Source: Chondrus crispus (Eukaryota > Rhodophyta > Florideophyceae > Gigartinales > Gigartinaceae). From it: a stretch of DNA of 64,000 bases. Location: contig NW_005178990.1 of the NCBI RefSeq assembly GCF_000350225.1, positions 124,001 to 188,000 of the forward strand, in the 5' to 3' direction. This document shows positions 31,860 to 42,460 of this stretch, one piece after another. The notes under the pieces are model-generated. The model was not told the DNA's origin, did not search any database, and worked only from the letters and a program-made list of their open reading frames with translations. The position numbers and the translations under genes were made by a program. Position 1 is the first letter of the stretch. The number at the start of each line of letters is the position of its first letter.

Positions 31860-33071
31860 ATGGCGAGGACCAAGCAGACAGCGGCGAAGAGCACGAGAGG
31901 TAAGCGTCCGCGAAAGCAGCCCGCTCTGAGAGCTGCACGCTTCGCCAGCCGCGGCCACTTAATGTTCGAGCTCTCATCTCGAATAGGTGTAACCAAGGTT
32001 TCCAAGACGGGCTCCATATTCCACATTTGGGTGGCCAGCGGGCATCGCCGTTACGCCGTAACATAACAAGAGTTCAAAAGCCTTCTAGGAGATCATATTA
32101 CCGCCCTGCTCCACGGCAAGCAAGATGAAGAGGTTTCTCTCGAAGAGATATGGCGTCTTGGTCTCACAGAGTCGTTGTCGGACACAAACCAGTACTGTAT
32201 TATAGGCGACGGTGAGTGGAATATTGAGTCCATCTATCTCGACGTTGACAACACGTACTAGGGCGTCGACGCCGCAACCAACCTTCCTCACCGTATTTTG
32301 CTCTACACTCTAGCAATTTCCGGAACCGGGAATAGTACAACTCACAAGATTGTTGACGATCTCTTCCAGTTTGGTGGGAGAGACCGAATTAGTGGCTTCT
32401 TAAGTATTGACCGTTTTTGCACCGATCAAAAGGGCAGGAGTCTGAAGATGATCCATGGTCGGTCCAGGGCGGTCAATCCTCGGACTCCGATCTACCGCGT
32501 TTCCACACACGGCACCGTGCGGTTCCGAGATAATAGTGACATGTGCATCTCCGCCGCCGTCTGCAACGGTCTCCAACTACTAGGGTCCCCGAACCTTGCC
32601 GTCAAGTACTGGGATCTTTTAGTCCGCAACAGCCTCCTCTTTGAGAGGACCGGCTCTCCGTCGCGTCGAATCCGAGATTTCCATGACGCTGCAAAACACC
32701 TTAATCAAGATGAAGTCACTCTCCGCGGGTGAGGTCTTCGTAGTCCATCTCTCGGACTCCTCTTGAGGCTCGACCCCGGTGTCTATGTCGCGAATTCAGA
32801 AGGCTTGCCCCACATAATGCACAGCATCTGCGTCTCGACCATACATTCCATTGTACTTGATTGTATGGAGGGGTTTCCGCTTCGGTTCTGTGCCGGCGCG
32901 GTCAAAGCATGCGTTGGAGCCGACGGGATCTTCGTTGGCATCTCCGAACTGCGCCAAGTTTTCGTCGTCACCCCTTCCAAGAAGAAACGGAGCAGAATTG
33001 GACGCGTAAGCAGCCGCAGAGCACACAAGAAAGCCGCGATTCGGGGTTCGGGAAGTTCCATTCAGCATTAG
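31860..33071 (+). pseudogene. Antisense ORF of element B: histone H3-like tail plus cysteine-peptidase-like domain
   Basis: One frame from ATG 31860 to TAG 33069, broken by TAA 32064, TAG 32259 and TGA 32730. The first residues after Met read ARTKQTAAKSTRGKRPRKQ. Against histone H3 residues 1-26, 20 of 26 are identical, keeping K4, K9, S10, K14, R17, K18 and R26 and changing R8 to A. After residue 26 it no longer follows H3. The distal part has IIGDG, NSDMCISAAVCNG (candidate catalytic Cys) and TIHSIVLDC (candidate His), and ends basic (KKKRSRIGRVSSRRAHKK). It aligns with the intact protein at 45298-46290. Lying inside the LTRs and opposite to pol, it is an element-borne gene, not a cellular histone. 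Confidence 0.7.
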
Positions 33072-33195
33072 AGGTCATTGGTGATTCCCGTTTTCTCCAT
33101 GACCCACTCTCTATCTACTCGTAGCAAGTAATCAGCACTTCATATGCATTTCACTATCTTTCAATTCAAAGCGTAAAAACCCCTAGTCATTTGCC
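33072..33195. other. Short spacer between antisense ORF and integrase end
   Basis: Convergent ends of the antisense ORF and the pol frame; no feature. Confidence 0.5.
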
Positions 33196-33660
33196 TCACT
33201 GAAGGTGCAACGGTTGCCTCTTGTGGAGGACCAGCCTTCTGGCATGTATCTTCCTTCTCGAGTAGCGTTGATGCGGCGACACTAGGGTGTACCGCGGATG
33301 GCGCGCACGAGCAACTCGGCATGGGCCATAGAACTTCGACAAGGCGATAGGCCATTTCTGCATGGGCCCGAGGGCAGCTCCTTTTGCGACCAACACTTCG
33401 TCGCCCACATTGAAAGTTGCTTCGCGACCGTCTGTTAATGTGGTTGCAGCTCTGCGCCCGATTATTCTTGTTGCCCGCATTGCCCTGGTTTGCAGGAGTT
33501 CCATTCCCGGTGGCGGATCTCGGAGACTCCGAAGAGAGGCTCTTGGTCTCCAGGCGCCATCCTGGGCAACACCCCATAAAGCAGCTCGAACGGCGACAAT
33601 CCCACCGCCATTCTCCTGCAACGGTATCCATATAGGACTTGACTTAAAGCATCGTCCCAC
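33196..33660 (-). pseudogene. Integrase C-terminal (GPY/F) module of element B
   Basis: Separate frame after the integrase core: FNVGDEVLVAKGAAL, then LSKFYGPCRVARARHPRYTL and KIHARRLVLH, the GPY/F pattern of gypsy integrases. No chromodomain follows, unlike element A. The frame change from the core shows a lesion. Confidence 0.75.
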
Positions 33661-34892
33661 TCAACAATTGCAGGCGAGGCACCGAGAATCATCTTACGGA
33701 CTGCTCTCTTCAATGTGCCGACCATCCGCTCTGCCCGTCCGTTCGACATAGGCGCATAGGCGCGCACTGTCTTCCACTTAATCCCCTTTCGTGCCATGAA
33801 GGCATTCAGGACCGACGCTGTGAAACAAGTAGCGTTGTCCGAGACAACGACACGTGGTAACCCAAAACAGTGGATTATCTCTTCTTTCACGAACTTCAGC
33901 ACCTCCTCTGCCGTCGAGGTGACGGTGGCCTTCGCAATTGGCCAGCCAGTCAGGTGCTCTACGGCAATAAGGATGTACCTCCCTCCAGAGGGCGTACGAG
34001 GCAATGGTCCCGCAAAATCGATAGAGTATGTATCAAATAACGAAGTCATGGGAAATCGAAGGGTGGTCTTGTACTTCGGAATTGGTGTGGCTTTCTGACA
34101 ACCGTCACAACCCCGAACGTAGTCGTTCACGTCTCGGTGGACGGCAGGCCACCAATATCGGTCCAAGACGAATCTCTTCGTCGTTTGCAGATCCCAATGG
34201 CCTATTTCGTCGTGAAAGGCTCTAATGATCCTTCTGCGAGCCCCTATAGGCGGGATAGCGCGTAGTCCATTGTTGGTCCTACGGAACAGTTGTCCATTAC
34301 AAGCCATGAAACGTTTGGCGCTTCGGCGGTTGAGCCGACGTCGACGAACATCCACTTCCCTCATATCAATACCCCTGAGGTGCCTTGAAATGTCAATAAG
34401 ATGGGGTTCCCACTCCATTGGCGCCTCCAGAGAATCCGAAACACTGCAGACAAGATCTCCCTCGTCGTCAGAGTCGACTCCATCCTCGCCCTTGGCTTTC
34501 AGGCGGGACAGGAAGTCAGCTGCACCGTTCTTTCCTCCCGGGCGGTACTTAATTTCGAATTCATATTCTGCTAGGAATTCCATCCACCTTGCCAACCTCC
34601 CGTGAATGTCTTTCTTCTTAAAGGCATACTGCAGGGCTTGGTGGTCTGTTATTAGCGTGAATTTCTGTGTTGAAAGCAGGTAAACTCGGAACTTCTTCAA
34701 AGCGAAGATCACAGCCAGGGCCTCTCGCTCACAGGCGGAATACTTCTTCTCGGCTGACGTCATCGTGCGACTTGCGTACTGGATCGGGTGGACTTTCCTG
34801 TCCTCTTTTCGTTGGGCTATAACAGCTCCGACGGCGACCGAGGATGCATCAGTCTCCACGACAAAAGGTTGTTCGAAGTCCGGAAACGTCAA
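33462..34892 (-). pseudogene. RNase H and integrase core of element B
   Basis: 476 codons. RNase H: VVETDASSVAVGAVIAQ, ACEREALAVIFALKKF, LITDHQALQYAF, then the RLARWMEFLAEYEFEIKYRPG connection. Integrase: HDEIGHWDLQTTKRF and GCDGCQKA (HHCC zinc), YSIDFAGPLPRTPSGG (Asp), VVSDNATCFT (Asp), MSNGRAERMVGTL (Glu). All catalytic residues are visible. Frameshifts separate this segment from RT to the right and from the GPY/F module to the left. Confidence 0.9.
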
Positions 34893-35660
34893 GACTGGCG
34901 GGAGGTTAACTTGAGCTTAAGCTTCTCGAATGCCTCCTGCATCTCTGCCGTCCACTTAAAAGTCCATTTAGTAGACGTGGCCTCATGTAAGGGAGCAGAG
35001 ATCTCGGCGAACTTAGGAATGAAGCGGTGGTAGTATCCCGCCAGACCAAGGAAGCTACGAAGCCCTGTCGCATTGGACGGCTCCTTCTCCCTCTCAATGG
35101 CGCTGACCTTTTCGGGGTCTACTTTGACGCCATCTCCGGTGACTATTTGTCCAAGCAGTCGCATTTGGGACTGTGCGAAGCTGCATTTTGAGATCTTAAG
35201 CTTCAGCCCGCTCGTAGCAATCACCTTGCAGACTTCACGTAAGTGTGAAGTGTGCTCTTCAACGGACTTCGAGAAGACGACTACGTCGTCTAAGTAAACT
35301 CTCACGAGGCTAAGCCTTTGGAAAAGCTGGTCCATCATCCTTTGGAATGTAGAGGGGGCGTTCATTAACCCGAACGGCATCACCTCGAACAGAAACGTCC
35401 CAAAACGGCAGACGAAATTCGTCTTCTCTTTGTAGTTCTCAGCCATCCGGACTTGCAAATACCCCGAGAACAAGTCAAGCATTGTGAAGACCGAGCTCCC
35501 CTCTAAATCATCGAAGATCTCCTCGATCTTTGGCAAGGGCCAACGATCGGCTTTCATTTTGCGATGGAGGGTGCGGTAATCTACACAGAACCTGGGTTTT
35601 CCGTCTTTCTTCGATGCGATAACGATAGGAAAGGACCAGGCCGAAATGGAGGGGGTATTA
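34889..35660 (-). pseudogene. Reverse transcriptase of element B
   Basis: The open segment 34889-35557 shows MKADRWPLPKIEEIFDDL, LDLFSGYLQVRMAE, MPFGLMNAPSTFQRM and the catalytic YLDDVVVFSK, then RSFLGLAGYYHRFIPKFAEI. The preceding RT start (IASKKDGKPRFCVDYRTLH) is readable just to the right at about 35560-35640, in the same frame as 34889-35557 but without an ATG. It is offset from the Gag-protease frame, so a frameshift lies near 35650. Confidence 0.9.
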
Positions 35661-37374
35661 TTCCCGCCTCCAACATCTTACGAAGCTTCTCACGTACCAC
35701 TTCATTGTGGCGTGGCGGAAGCCTACGTGGAGCGTGCGTAATGGGGCTTGGATCTTCTAGCTCAAATGAGTGAGACACTGGAACATCTGCCGGTCTTAAA
35801 TCGTGGAGTGACCAAGCTAAGATCCCTGAATTCTGGATAGAATTCACAATGCTCTCCCTGGCTTCGAAAGCCAGGTGGCGCAATTTCTCTCGAAGAAGGG
35901 CTACTTGGAGCCGTTCCGGGCCTTCGTCGTCTACTCTGCCATCTCCTTTCGCGTTTTCCCAGACGGACTTTAGGCCCTCTTTCACTAGATCAGGAAGACC
36001 ATCCAATTCATCTTCGACTCCATCCGGTAGCTTGGTGAGTCCCAAATCAGGTTCAAATGGTGGCTGGTCAAGAGTCGCCAAGACAAATCCATTGTCGCTT
36101 GTCGTAGACGAGCCAGGTACAGCCTCAGAGTCGGAGGTGAAATCCTCACTATCAGTTGAGGCTGCACTCCGTGAAACGTGTTCCACATCCATGTTGAGGC
36201 CTAGTCTGGTGGTATCCTCACCTACTGTCATCTGCACATGTTGCTTACCAAGATCGATGCATGCCTGTAGTCCCTCAAGGGTTGGAAGCCCTATGATCAG
36301 GTCGAACGGCGATCCTTTCACGACTAGGAAGTCCAACTTCACGATAAGTTCACCAAACGATGTTGGTATGTGATGAAGCGATCCCAGACAGGGCGCATTA
36401 GCACCATCTGCCACCGTGATATGCTTCTCAGTCGGTTGCGGGGAGAGGCAAAGCTTAGACGTCAACTTTGGCGAGATTATGTTGGGTACAGCCCCAGAAT
36501 CTAACAGGGCTTGAGCTTCCGTCCCATAAATCTTCACAGTTACCAGCCGCAGCCTTCGAGACTTCGTATCGGCGTGACCTGCGAAAGCACGACCACGGAC
36601 TCTTTGTTTCGCAAACAAGCGGCCTATCTCCTTCTTCGCCACTTCCGCATCGCCGCGAACAAGCTGTCCGAAAGTGAGTCCGGAATATGCGTTTGCAAGC
36701 TCCGAAACGACATTATACTTTCTCACATACTCCTGGGGGGATGTTTTTCTGGTCACTTTCTTCGCTTTCTTCCTCTGGTTGGACCTCCTTGGCCCCGCCT
36801 GAAGTGGCAGAGCCCTCTTTTGCATCTCGAATGGTACAGGCGGGTTCAGAAGCCTAGGAATGGACACCTCCTCCCGCGTTTTGTGCTGCTTGGGAAGAGG
36901 TTGCCCGTCTGCGTTTCTCTTAGTGACGGCCCCGACTTCTCCGTCGTTCGCCTCGTCAATATAGGTGACCTGGGCATTCCCTGCACCTTCTATCGCAGGT
37001 GCTGTGGACTGAGTCGTGGCTCCTGCCCTCGGCAGTGCCGTTTTAAGCCTGGTCCAGCACGTCTCCTTTTCATGACCAAGCTTCCCACAATTCGAACAAC
37101 GAGTGTCTCGGCGCGGATTAGAAGGGCATCGGCTGGCTCCATGCCCCGGTTCCCTGCAGAATGAGCAGGTTCGGACCTGGCCACCTTGATCTGCTGTCTG
37201 ATTCTTCTTTACCAACAAAGAAAGTTCTGCTAGCCGTTCTGCTAGCACGTCCACTTTCTCTTCGATCTTGTCCGGCTCCTGACGTCTTTTCGGTCTCTGT
37301 AGAATGCGCTTAGGCGCCGGAGGCTGAGGTGGCTTAGCATTGTGTGCAGCCATAAAGGCTTTGCGGCCAGACAC
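35581..37374 (-). pseudogene. Gag C-terminus and protease of element B
   Basis: 597 codons. Two zinc knuckles near the start, CSFCREPGHGASRC and CSNCGKLGHEKETC, bind nucleic acid in Gag. Basic stretches follow, then a retropepsin segment with ALLDSGAVPNIIS and DLIIGLPTLEGL. After an acidic linker, the sequence before RT appears (LPPRHNEVVREKLRKMLEAG) until the frameshift. Zinc knuckles and protease in one frame suggest Gag and Pol were translated as one product in this family. Confidence 0.85.
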
Positions 37375-37860
37375 GAAGTCCTTAACGGCTTCTTGAGCGC
37401 CCCGTACGAGGTAGGTGCCCTATACAAGACGAACTGTGACACGTTGGTGTGCTCCATGACCGCGTTCCGGAGTAGTCCAAAATTGGCTTCGGGGTTGAAA
37501 GCTGCTTTATCGAAGCGGAGATCCATTACGTTTAACGACGCGAGCACGTCGTTGCCGTCCAACCTACTCGCGACTGCGAGCCTGATGTCTTCTTCCGTTT
37601 CGGCTGACTCGAAACGGTCAAGCAATGCCTTCTTGACGGCTTGGTAGTCGCTGGCCGCCTCGTTCAGTCCACCGTCTTGGCTGTACGTTTCATATTAGTA
37701 GTCGAAAGCCTCCCCTTGCAGGTGGAACAGTAGCTCTCCGGCTTTGTCTTCGTCGGACTTGCCTTTCATTACGACGTTATAGTAGACAAAGAAGAACTTG
37801 GCGACATCCGTCTCGTGCTTACCATCGAACACCAGGGAAGCGGGACCCGCCTGACTGTTG
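37242..37860 (-). pseudogene. Gag N-terminal and core region of element B
   Basis: A single frame from near the primer-binding site (LLWRADANSQAGPASLVFDG) continues through KGKSDEDKAGELLFHL and, after an in-frame TAA at 37695-37697, through LLDRFESAETEEDIRLAV. It resembles the capsid region of gypsy Gag. A frameshift near 37370 separates it from the zinc-knuckle frame. There is no clear ATG near 37860, so the true start is uncertain. Confidence 0.7.
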
Positions 37861-37867
37861 GCGTCGG

Positions 37868-37885
37868 CCCTCCACAAGAGTACCA
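37868..37885 (-). promoter_or_regulatory. Primer-binding site of element B
   Basis: TGGTACTCTTGTGGAGGG on the minus strand directly abuts the LTR at 37886 and is identical to the site in element A. Confidence 0.85.
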
Positions 37886-38065
37886 TGTTGGGGTGAAAAC
37901 GGGATGCGTCGTCCCCGTGTCTTACCCGTGTGTTTTTTGTGATGTGTCTGCCCTCGGCCGTACAGGACGACCGAAAACCACCACATTTATACTCGTTTTG
38001 CGCACGGTCTACAATTACTAACTTAAACTTCCAATTACTTACACCGGTCCCAACCACGTGTCATA
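37886..38065 (-). repeat. 5' LTR of element B
   Basis: 180 bp, near-identical direct copy of 31326-31508. Its outer end carries TATGACACG on the minus strand where the other LTR has TGTGACACG, one change in the terminal TG. The target duplication GTCTT follows at 38066-38070. Confidence 0.92.
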
Positions 38066-38122
38066 GTCTTCATGTGAAAACTGCAAAGTTTGACGGGTGT
38101 CCTTAAACTTTCAGTGCGCGCT

Positions 38123-38140
38123 GTATATACCCGCGATTTC
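38123..38140 (-). promoter_or_regulatory. 18-bp TATA core, left-facing
   Basis: Read on the minus strand it is GAAATCGCGGGTATATAC, identical to 46912-46929 on the plus strand, which lies 117 bp before an MDR gene. Here it points toward element B, whose insertion point is about 60 bp downstream. It may be the orphaned promoter of a gene disrupted by element B, or part of a transposon end. Confidence 0.45.
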
Positions 38141-38150
38141 ATTAAATCAT

Positions 38151-38178
38151 GTTTTTGCGCGCAATTGCGCGCAAAAAC
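38151..38178. repeat. Perfect 28-bp palindrome
   Basis: Two 14-nt halves (GTTTTTGCGCGCAA and its exact reverse complement) meet at 38164/38165 with no spacer. Each half contains an E2F-like TTTTTGCGCGC word. It lies between the TATA core at 38123 and the GGGYGAC array at 38417-38661. Confidence 0.95.
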
Positions 38179-38416
38179 TGCCAGATAATGCTGCAAAATG
38201 AAAAAATTACCACCTCGGCCTTCTTCAGGCGACCCACCGATAATCGCCATCAACCATCGAAATCGAGATCCCCCATGCCTTCCTAGGGTCCCTGTAGCCC
38301 ATCTCCATGCAGTGTCTCCCATTGTCTAAAGTCGTTTCTTCATGAAGAATCATCAAGTTTCTCAGTTTCTGCATGAATAAACAAGCAAAAAGCAAAAGGG
38401 CCATTTGCGGATCTTG

Positions 38417-38661
38417 GGGTGACAGGTGCGGCTTTTGATGCCCCTGGGGAGGTGAAGTTCTAGCCCTGGGGGTGTTTTGGGGGCGACTACCCCAATTGAG
38501 GTGTCATTGAAGGGTGACGTTCCTCTTTCATCCAATTCCGAGGGTGACGTCGCCCTAAGAAAACGACATGTTGAAACATGCCGATCTTTGTCTGTGTCTA
38601 TAGGGCGACATTGGATCGTTTTCTGAGATTGATGTGATTTCAGTTGGAAATATAGGGTGAC
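38417..38661. repeat. Array of GGGYGAC heptamers (left)
   Basis: GGGTGAC or GGGCGAC occurs at 38417, 38481, 38512, 38542, 38603 and 38655, and inverted (GTCGCCC) at 38549. Spacing is irregular at 30-64 bp. Several copies are preceded by TATA (TATAGGGCGAC, TATAGGGTGAC). A similar array lies at 46568-46867. Confidence 0.7.
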
Positions 38662-38699
38662 TTCATATGCGAAACACCGGCAACTTCTACCCACTCTAT

Positions 38700-41600
38700 C
38701 TACATACAATTACATACAGTATTTTCCATACCACGGAAGCATGTTTGCCTAGTGTTTTCATCCCCATAAAGCTGTCTCAGTGCACAATCAGTAACAGTAT
38801 GCGTCTCAGATCGACAAAGAGAGCAAGTATACTTCCTCTTTGATGGCGCAGGTCCGTTCTTATACCAGCTCTTCTTACGTTTTCCCGCGTTTTTCACTGG
38901 CCTCCCACGAGGAGGAGGGATAGCTTTGGGAATTCTTAAGTTCTGACCAAAAGCTACTAACCGTTTCGCTTGTTTGATAACTTTGTCGACAGAGTATTGC
39001 GCCGGCATTGAGTAACACAAGCTGTAGTAATTCTCTTTCCATGCTTTCGTCAAATGTCGCCGCGCAACGTGCTTATACAAATTATTAGATCCGTACTTCT
39101 CACATATGACAGCCGTTCCGTGATAGCAAGGAAAACTGGAACCATCTCGTGAATGCATGCAGCATGAAGGGGGCGTGTTTGGCTCTGAACTCATGACTAC
39201 ATGCCTCAAACGCGTTCCGTCCACCACGCTTCATACCGTCGCCTCCATTTGCCCCGTTCCCTCTACAAACCTAACAGACTCCTTATAAACTCTTGATCTC
39301 TGAATGAGTAGCGCAAGACGTTGTTCAATGTGAGGTGGTACGGGACTCTTGCAGTTCATTGCAGTTGCTTGCCGCTTCAAAAAGGCAGTTCGCTGTGTCG
39401 ACACAACTTTCTCCAGCATCTTTTGAGGCTCCACTGTCCTGATGTGGTTTGGCAGGACGGCGGACATACCACTTTCAGCTCCTTGAGATGTCGTGATTAG
39501 ATCTTGCAACATCTAGCATGCTCTGTACAGCTCACTGTCATCAAACCTATTAAGGTAATCTGACATCTTCATCGGGAAGTCTTTTTTGGCTTGAATAACC
39601 TCATCCCTGCTTGGGGTTCGAAGCGCTTTATCGTACATGCGCACACCAACAACCTTTCCCGCACCCAGTGCTGTAGCGAGATTTTTTCGGACATGCAGTG
39701 GGTACAGGAACAACTTCGCGTGCCGCATGCACCGCTTGTACGCTGAGTCGATAGATTTCTCCTGGTCGACAATTGTCGTCCTCGTAGGTACATCAAACCC
39801 TGGGATATCCGCGGCGGCAGCAAAAACTTTCTCCCACGTGTCCATTCCCTCAGCTCCCACGAAATGGGCGAACACCAAGGGGCAGAGTTGATGGTTAGTG
39901 TCGTATCCGAACACTTCAAATGTGGTTCCGTAAGAACGGCGGCCCAAACCCTCGCAATGAGCGGCATCCGCTGCGCATGTCATCCTGCCCTTTCTACAGA
40001 AAGCTTCTGCAACCATCGGGACGAAGAGGAACCCGCCATAATATTTACCCTCATCCGCAATATCCGAGACGTCCACATCCTCTACATTAAACCCGGATTG
40101 TAGGGATCTTAGTTTTTCAGAGTATGAAAGTTTTTGCTGTTGTTTGTATATGAATCGTGCAGCCTTGATGCGCTGCGCCTTCATTTCCGTACCGGACAAG
40201 ATGAAAATGTTCACCCTGTGCCCCAATTCCCTCAACAGATCAGAGTATCCTTCCAGGGCAGCCATGTCAACGGCTCGAGCAGCTGAGATGTATCTGTTCA
40301 GCTCGCGCCTCAAAGCGCAAATGTGTGAGTTTGCTGGTTGTCGACGATAAATTGACTTCGCCCTTGAAATGGACGCTAGGACGCTGGTGGGCATGTCAGG
40401 GTTCAAGGCGAACTCATCACGAAGCGCCCGTGCGGTCTGCTCAGCGGTATACGCCGGTCTAAGTTGACAGGACTTTCTGTCGACTGACTGCCCATAGCAC
40501 TGGTTTTCGTGCTCTTGGAACCGATTCAACTTCCACAATCCCGATTTCGGTTGCCGATTAAAAGTGAGAGTTGCGGCACAATGCTTTCGTCGACAGTCCA
40601 TACGCACCATTTCGAAGTTTTTCACCACATTCACTCCCTCCGGCACACCCAAATTCGCAGTATATGCTCGAATGAGCTGCTCGCAGCGCCATCTTCCGGA
40701 AAGCTGAATCCCAACCTCAGGGGTATACGGGACGCATCGCCAGGGAACCCACGTCATCTCTGCTACTCTATCCGCCGCTATTTCCGCCATTGCCTTCCGC
40801 TGACTTCTCTTTTTTGACGCTCTCTTTTGTTCCGCTCGCCGTTTCTTCTGTTCGTCTTCAGACAAAGTTCTGAGGTCAACTGGGAACACCCTTTCAGCCG
40901 CAGCTGCTGCATCACAAGCTTCTCCATTGCTGCTGGTGTCTTCAGGCGTGACGGCTATGTACGCTCCGAAATCAAAGTCATCGTCGTCAATACATTCCGG
41001 GCGAGGGGAACGAGAGGAATCTGCTTCATCTTCCATCGAACTTTCTTCTTCGGCATCAACATCCTCATCGTCCTCTTCCTCATCTGAGTTCACCCCGTCA
41101 CCCCCCTCTCTATCCCAATCATCGTCAGGCGCCCCAACGAACTCCGATTTCTCACCATCTGGGCCGTGACCCATTTTAGATTCAAACTCTCTACCCAGGA
41201 CATCGGTCATAAAATCGGTTCCGTCAAACGAAGATGTATGGATCCTGGGGGAATTATTCCGAGCCCCTCCCTGGTTCCTTGATTCATGACGATCCTTTCG
41301 TTCCCTCCTATGCCTCTCTTCTCGTTTCCGCGCCTCATTATCCATACGTGCTCGTTCCTGATAAGACATTCTCTTCTCTCTGCGCTCCCTAGCCATCCAT
41401 TCCCGGCTTTGCGTAATCGTCTCAGGCTTTTCCACCTGACATATGTCTTCGTCTTCCGTTTCCCATTCTTGTCTCATTTCCTTCTCCCTCCGCTGATGTC
41501 CCCATTCACTTTCCGCTGAGCCTTTTCTTTCCCTCTCTTCCTCCAATGCCTGCTCTTTTTCTCTCTCCGCTTCCTCTCTCTTCGCACGTACTCTCTCCTC

Positions 41601-42353
41601 CTCTAGCCCCTGCTCCCTTTTACGTCTCAACTCCTGAGCTCTTTCTTCTTGCATCCTTTCTTCACGATTGCGACGCCCCTCCCTCTTTTCCCTTTCTTCA
41701 CTTTTTTCCGTTTCTTTGCTCCTATCCTCGCCTTTTTCCGCTTGAGAAGACATTTCCTCCTCCTCAGCCATGACCTTTCTTCGAATATTCTCGCTTTCCT
41801 CCCTTAACATGAGTTCGAGTAGTTTCTCCTTCGAGGTTGGAATGAGTGTAAAAAGTTGTGTTGCGAGAACCAAATTTGAAGCATCTTCCCCGTTTTCCAT
41901 CTCATCAAAACGAATGTCTCTCTCAGCTTGTTCTTTTGCGCGAGTGAGCTTTTGCATAGCTTTATTCGCGGAGGAGCGATCCGACACACATCTGTCCGGA
42001 TGAACAAGAAAAGAGAGCTTCTTGAAACGCTTTTGTATATTGCGCAAAGTGGGCTCGTCACTTTCGTCAGCCGTATCTCCGGGATGAGCGCAACAAAAGA
42101 CGTCAATTACGGGCGTTTCGTTGATGATGATTGTCCCAAAGTGATGCAGGGCCTTTCTGGCGTCTGGCGGAAAAGATCGCATTATCCCGCCAAAATATGG
42201 CAGAGAAAAAGGGGAAAGAACAGAGGGTGACAGTGAAAAGCGAGCTGCCGTGCGAGGGATACTTCCGGAGGATGGATTTTTGTGGGGTGACTCTCGGAGA
42301 AAGTGGTCGAGGCGCAGGCCGAGGCGCAGGGTATTTGACAAGAATATCTGCAC
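38700..42353 (-). pseudogene. MULE transposase with N-terminal J domain, two in-frame stops
   Basis: One minus-strand frame of about 1218 codons, broken by TAG 39513-39515 and TGA 39231-39233. The likely start is Met 58 (42182). In order it shows a J domain (IQKRFKKLSFLVHPDRC, HPD at 41994-42002), a long Glu/Arg/Lys coiled coil, an acidic stretch, basic KKRRAEQKRASKKRSQRK, a FAR1/WRKY-GCM-like zinc motif (MDCRRKHC, then HENQC), and the MULE catalytic region (TCAADAAHCEG, then IVDQEKSIDSA). After the stops come a SWIM-like finger (PCYHG) and a knuckle CSLCRSETHTVTDC. MULE transposases mobilise Mutator-type elements. The J-domain fusion is unusual; such domains recruit Hsp70. Confidence 0.85.
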
Positions 42354-42460
42354 TGCGGACGCCCTACAAATGAGACACTCATGCCGGCCAGAAACACTGT
42401 TTCTGGAGGACCAGTAGTTTCATACGAATTGCTCAATTTTTGCAGATAATGCGCCATACA
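42183..42460. promoter_or_regulatory. Upstream region of the MULE gene with an E2F-like site
   Basis: On the minus strand TTTTGGCGGGATA ends 2 nt before the probable start codon at 42182; TTTGGCGGGA is a textbook E2F/DP word. A single 10-mer may be chance. Confidence 0.25.

Larger units (their letters stand above)
31326..38065 (-). mobile_element. Element B: Ty3/gypsy retrotransposon with antisense H3-tail ORF
   Basis: LTRs at 31326-31508 and 37886-38065 (direct repeats, near identical), a 5-bp GTCTT duplication, a primer-binding site abutting the right LTR, and a purine tract AGTGGGGGG next to the left LTR. Minus-strand gag-pol lies between 37860 and 33196. A plus-strand reading frame at 31860-33071 lies between integrase and 3' LTR. 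The length is about 6.74 kb. Gag-pol contains a stop and several frameshifts, so this copy is defective, though the LTRs are still very similar. Confidence 0.92.

Noticed and set aside
31860..32066. A genuine cellular histone H3 gene
   Set aside because: Similarity stops after about residue 26, no histone fold follows, the frame lies inside an LTR pair and it continues into an unrelated domain.
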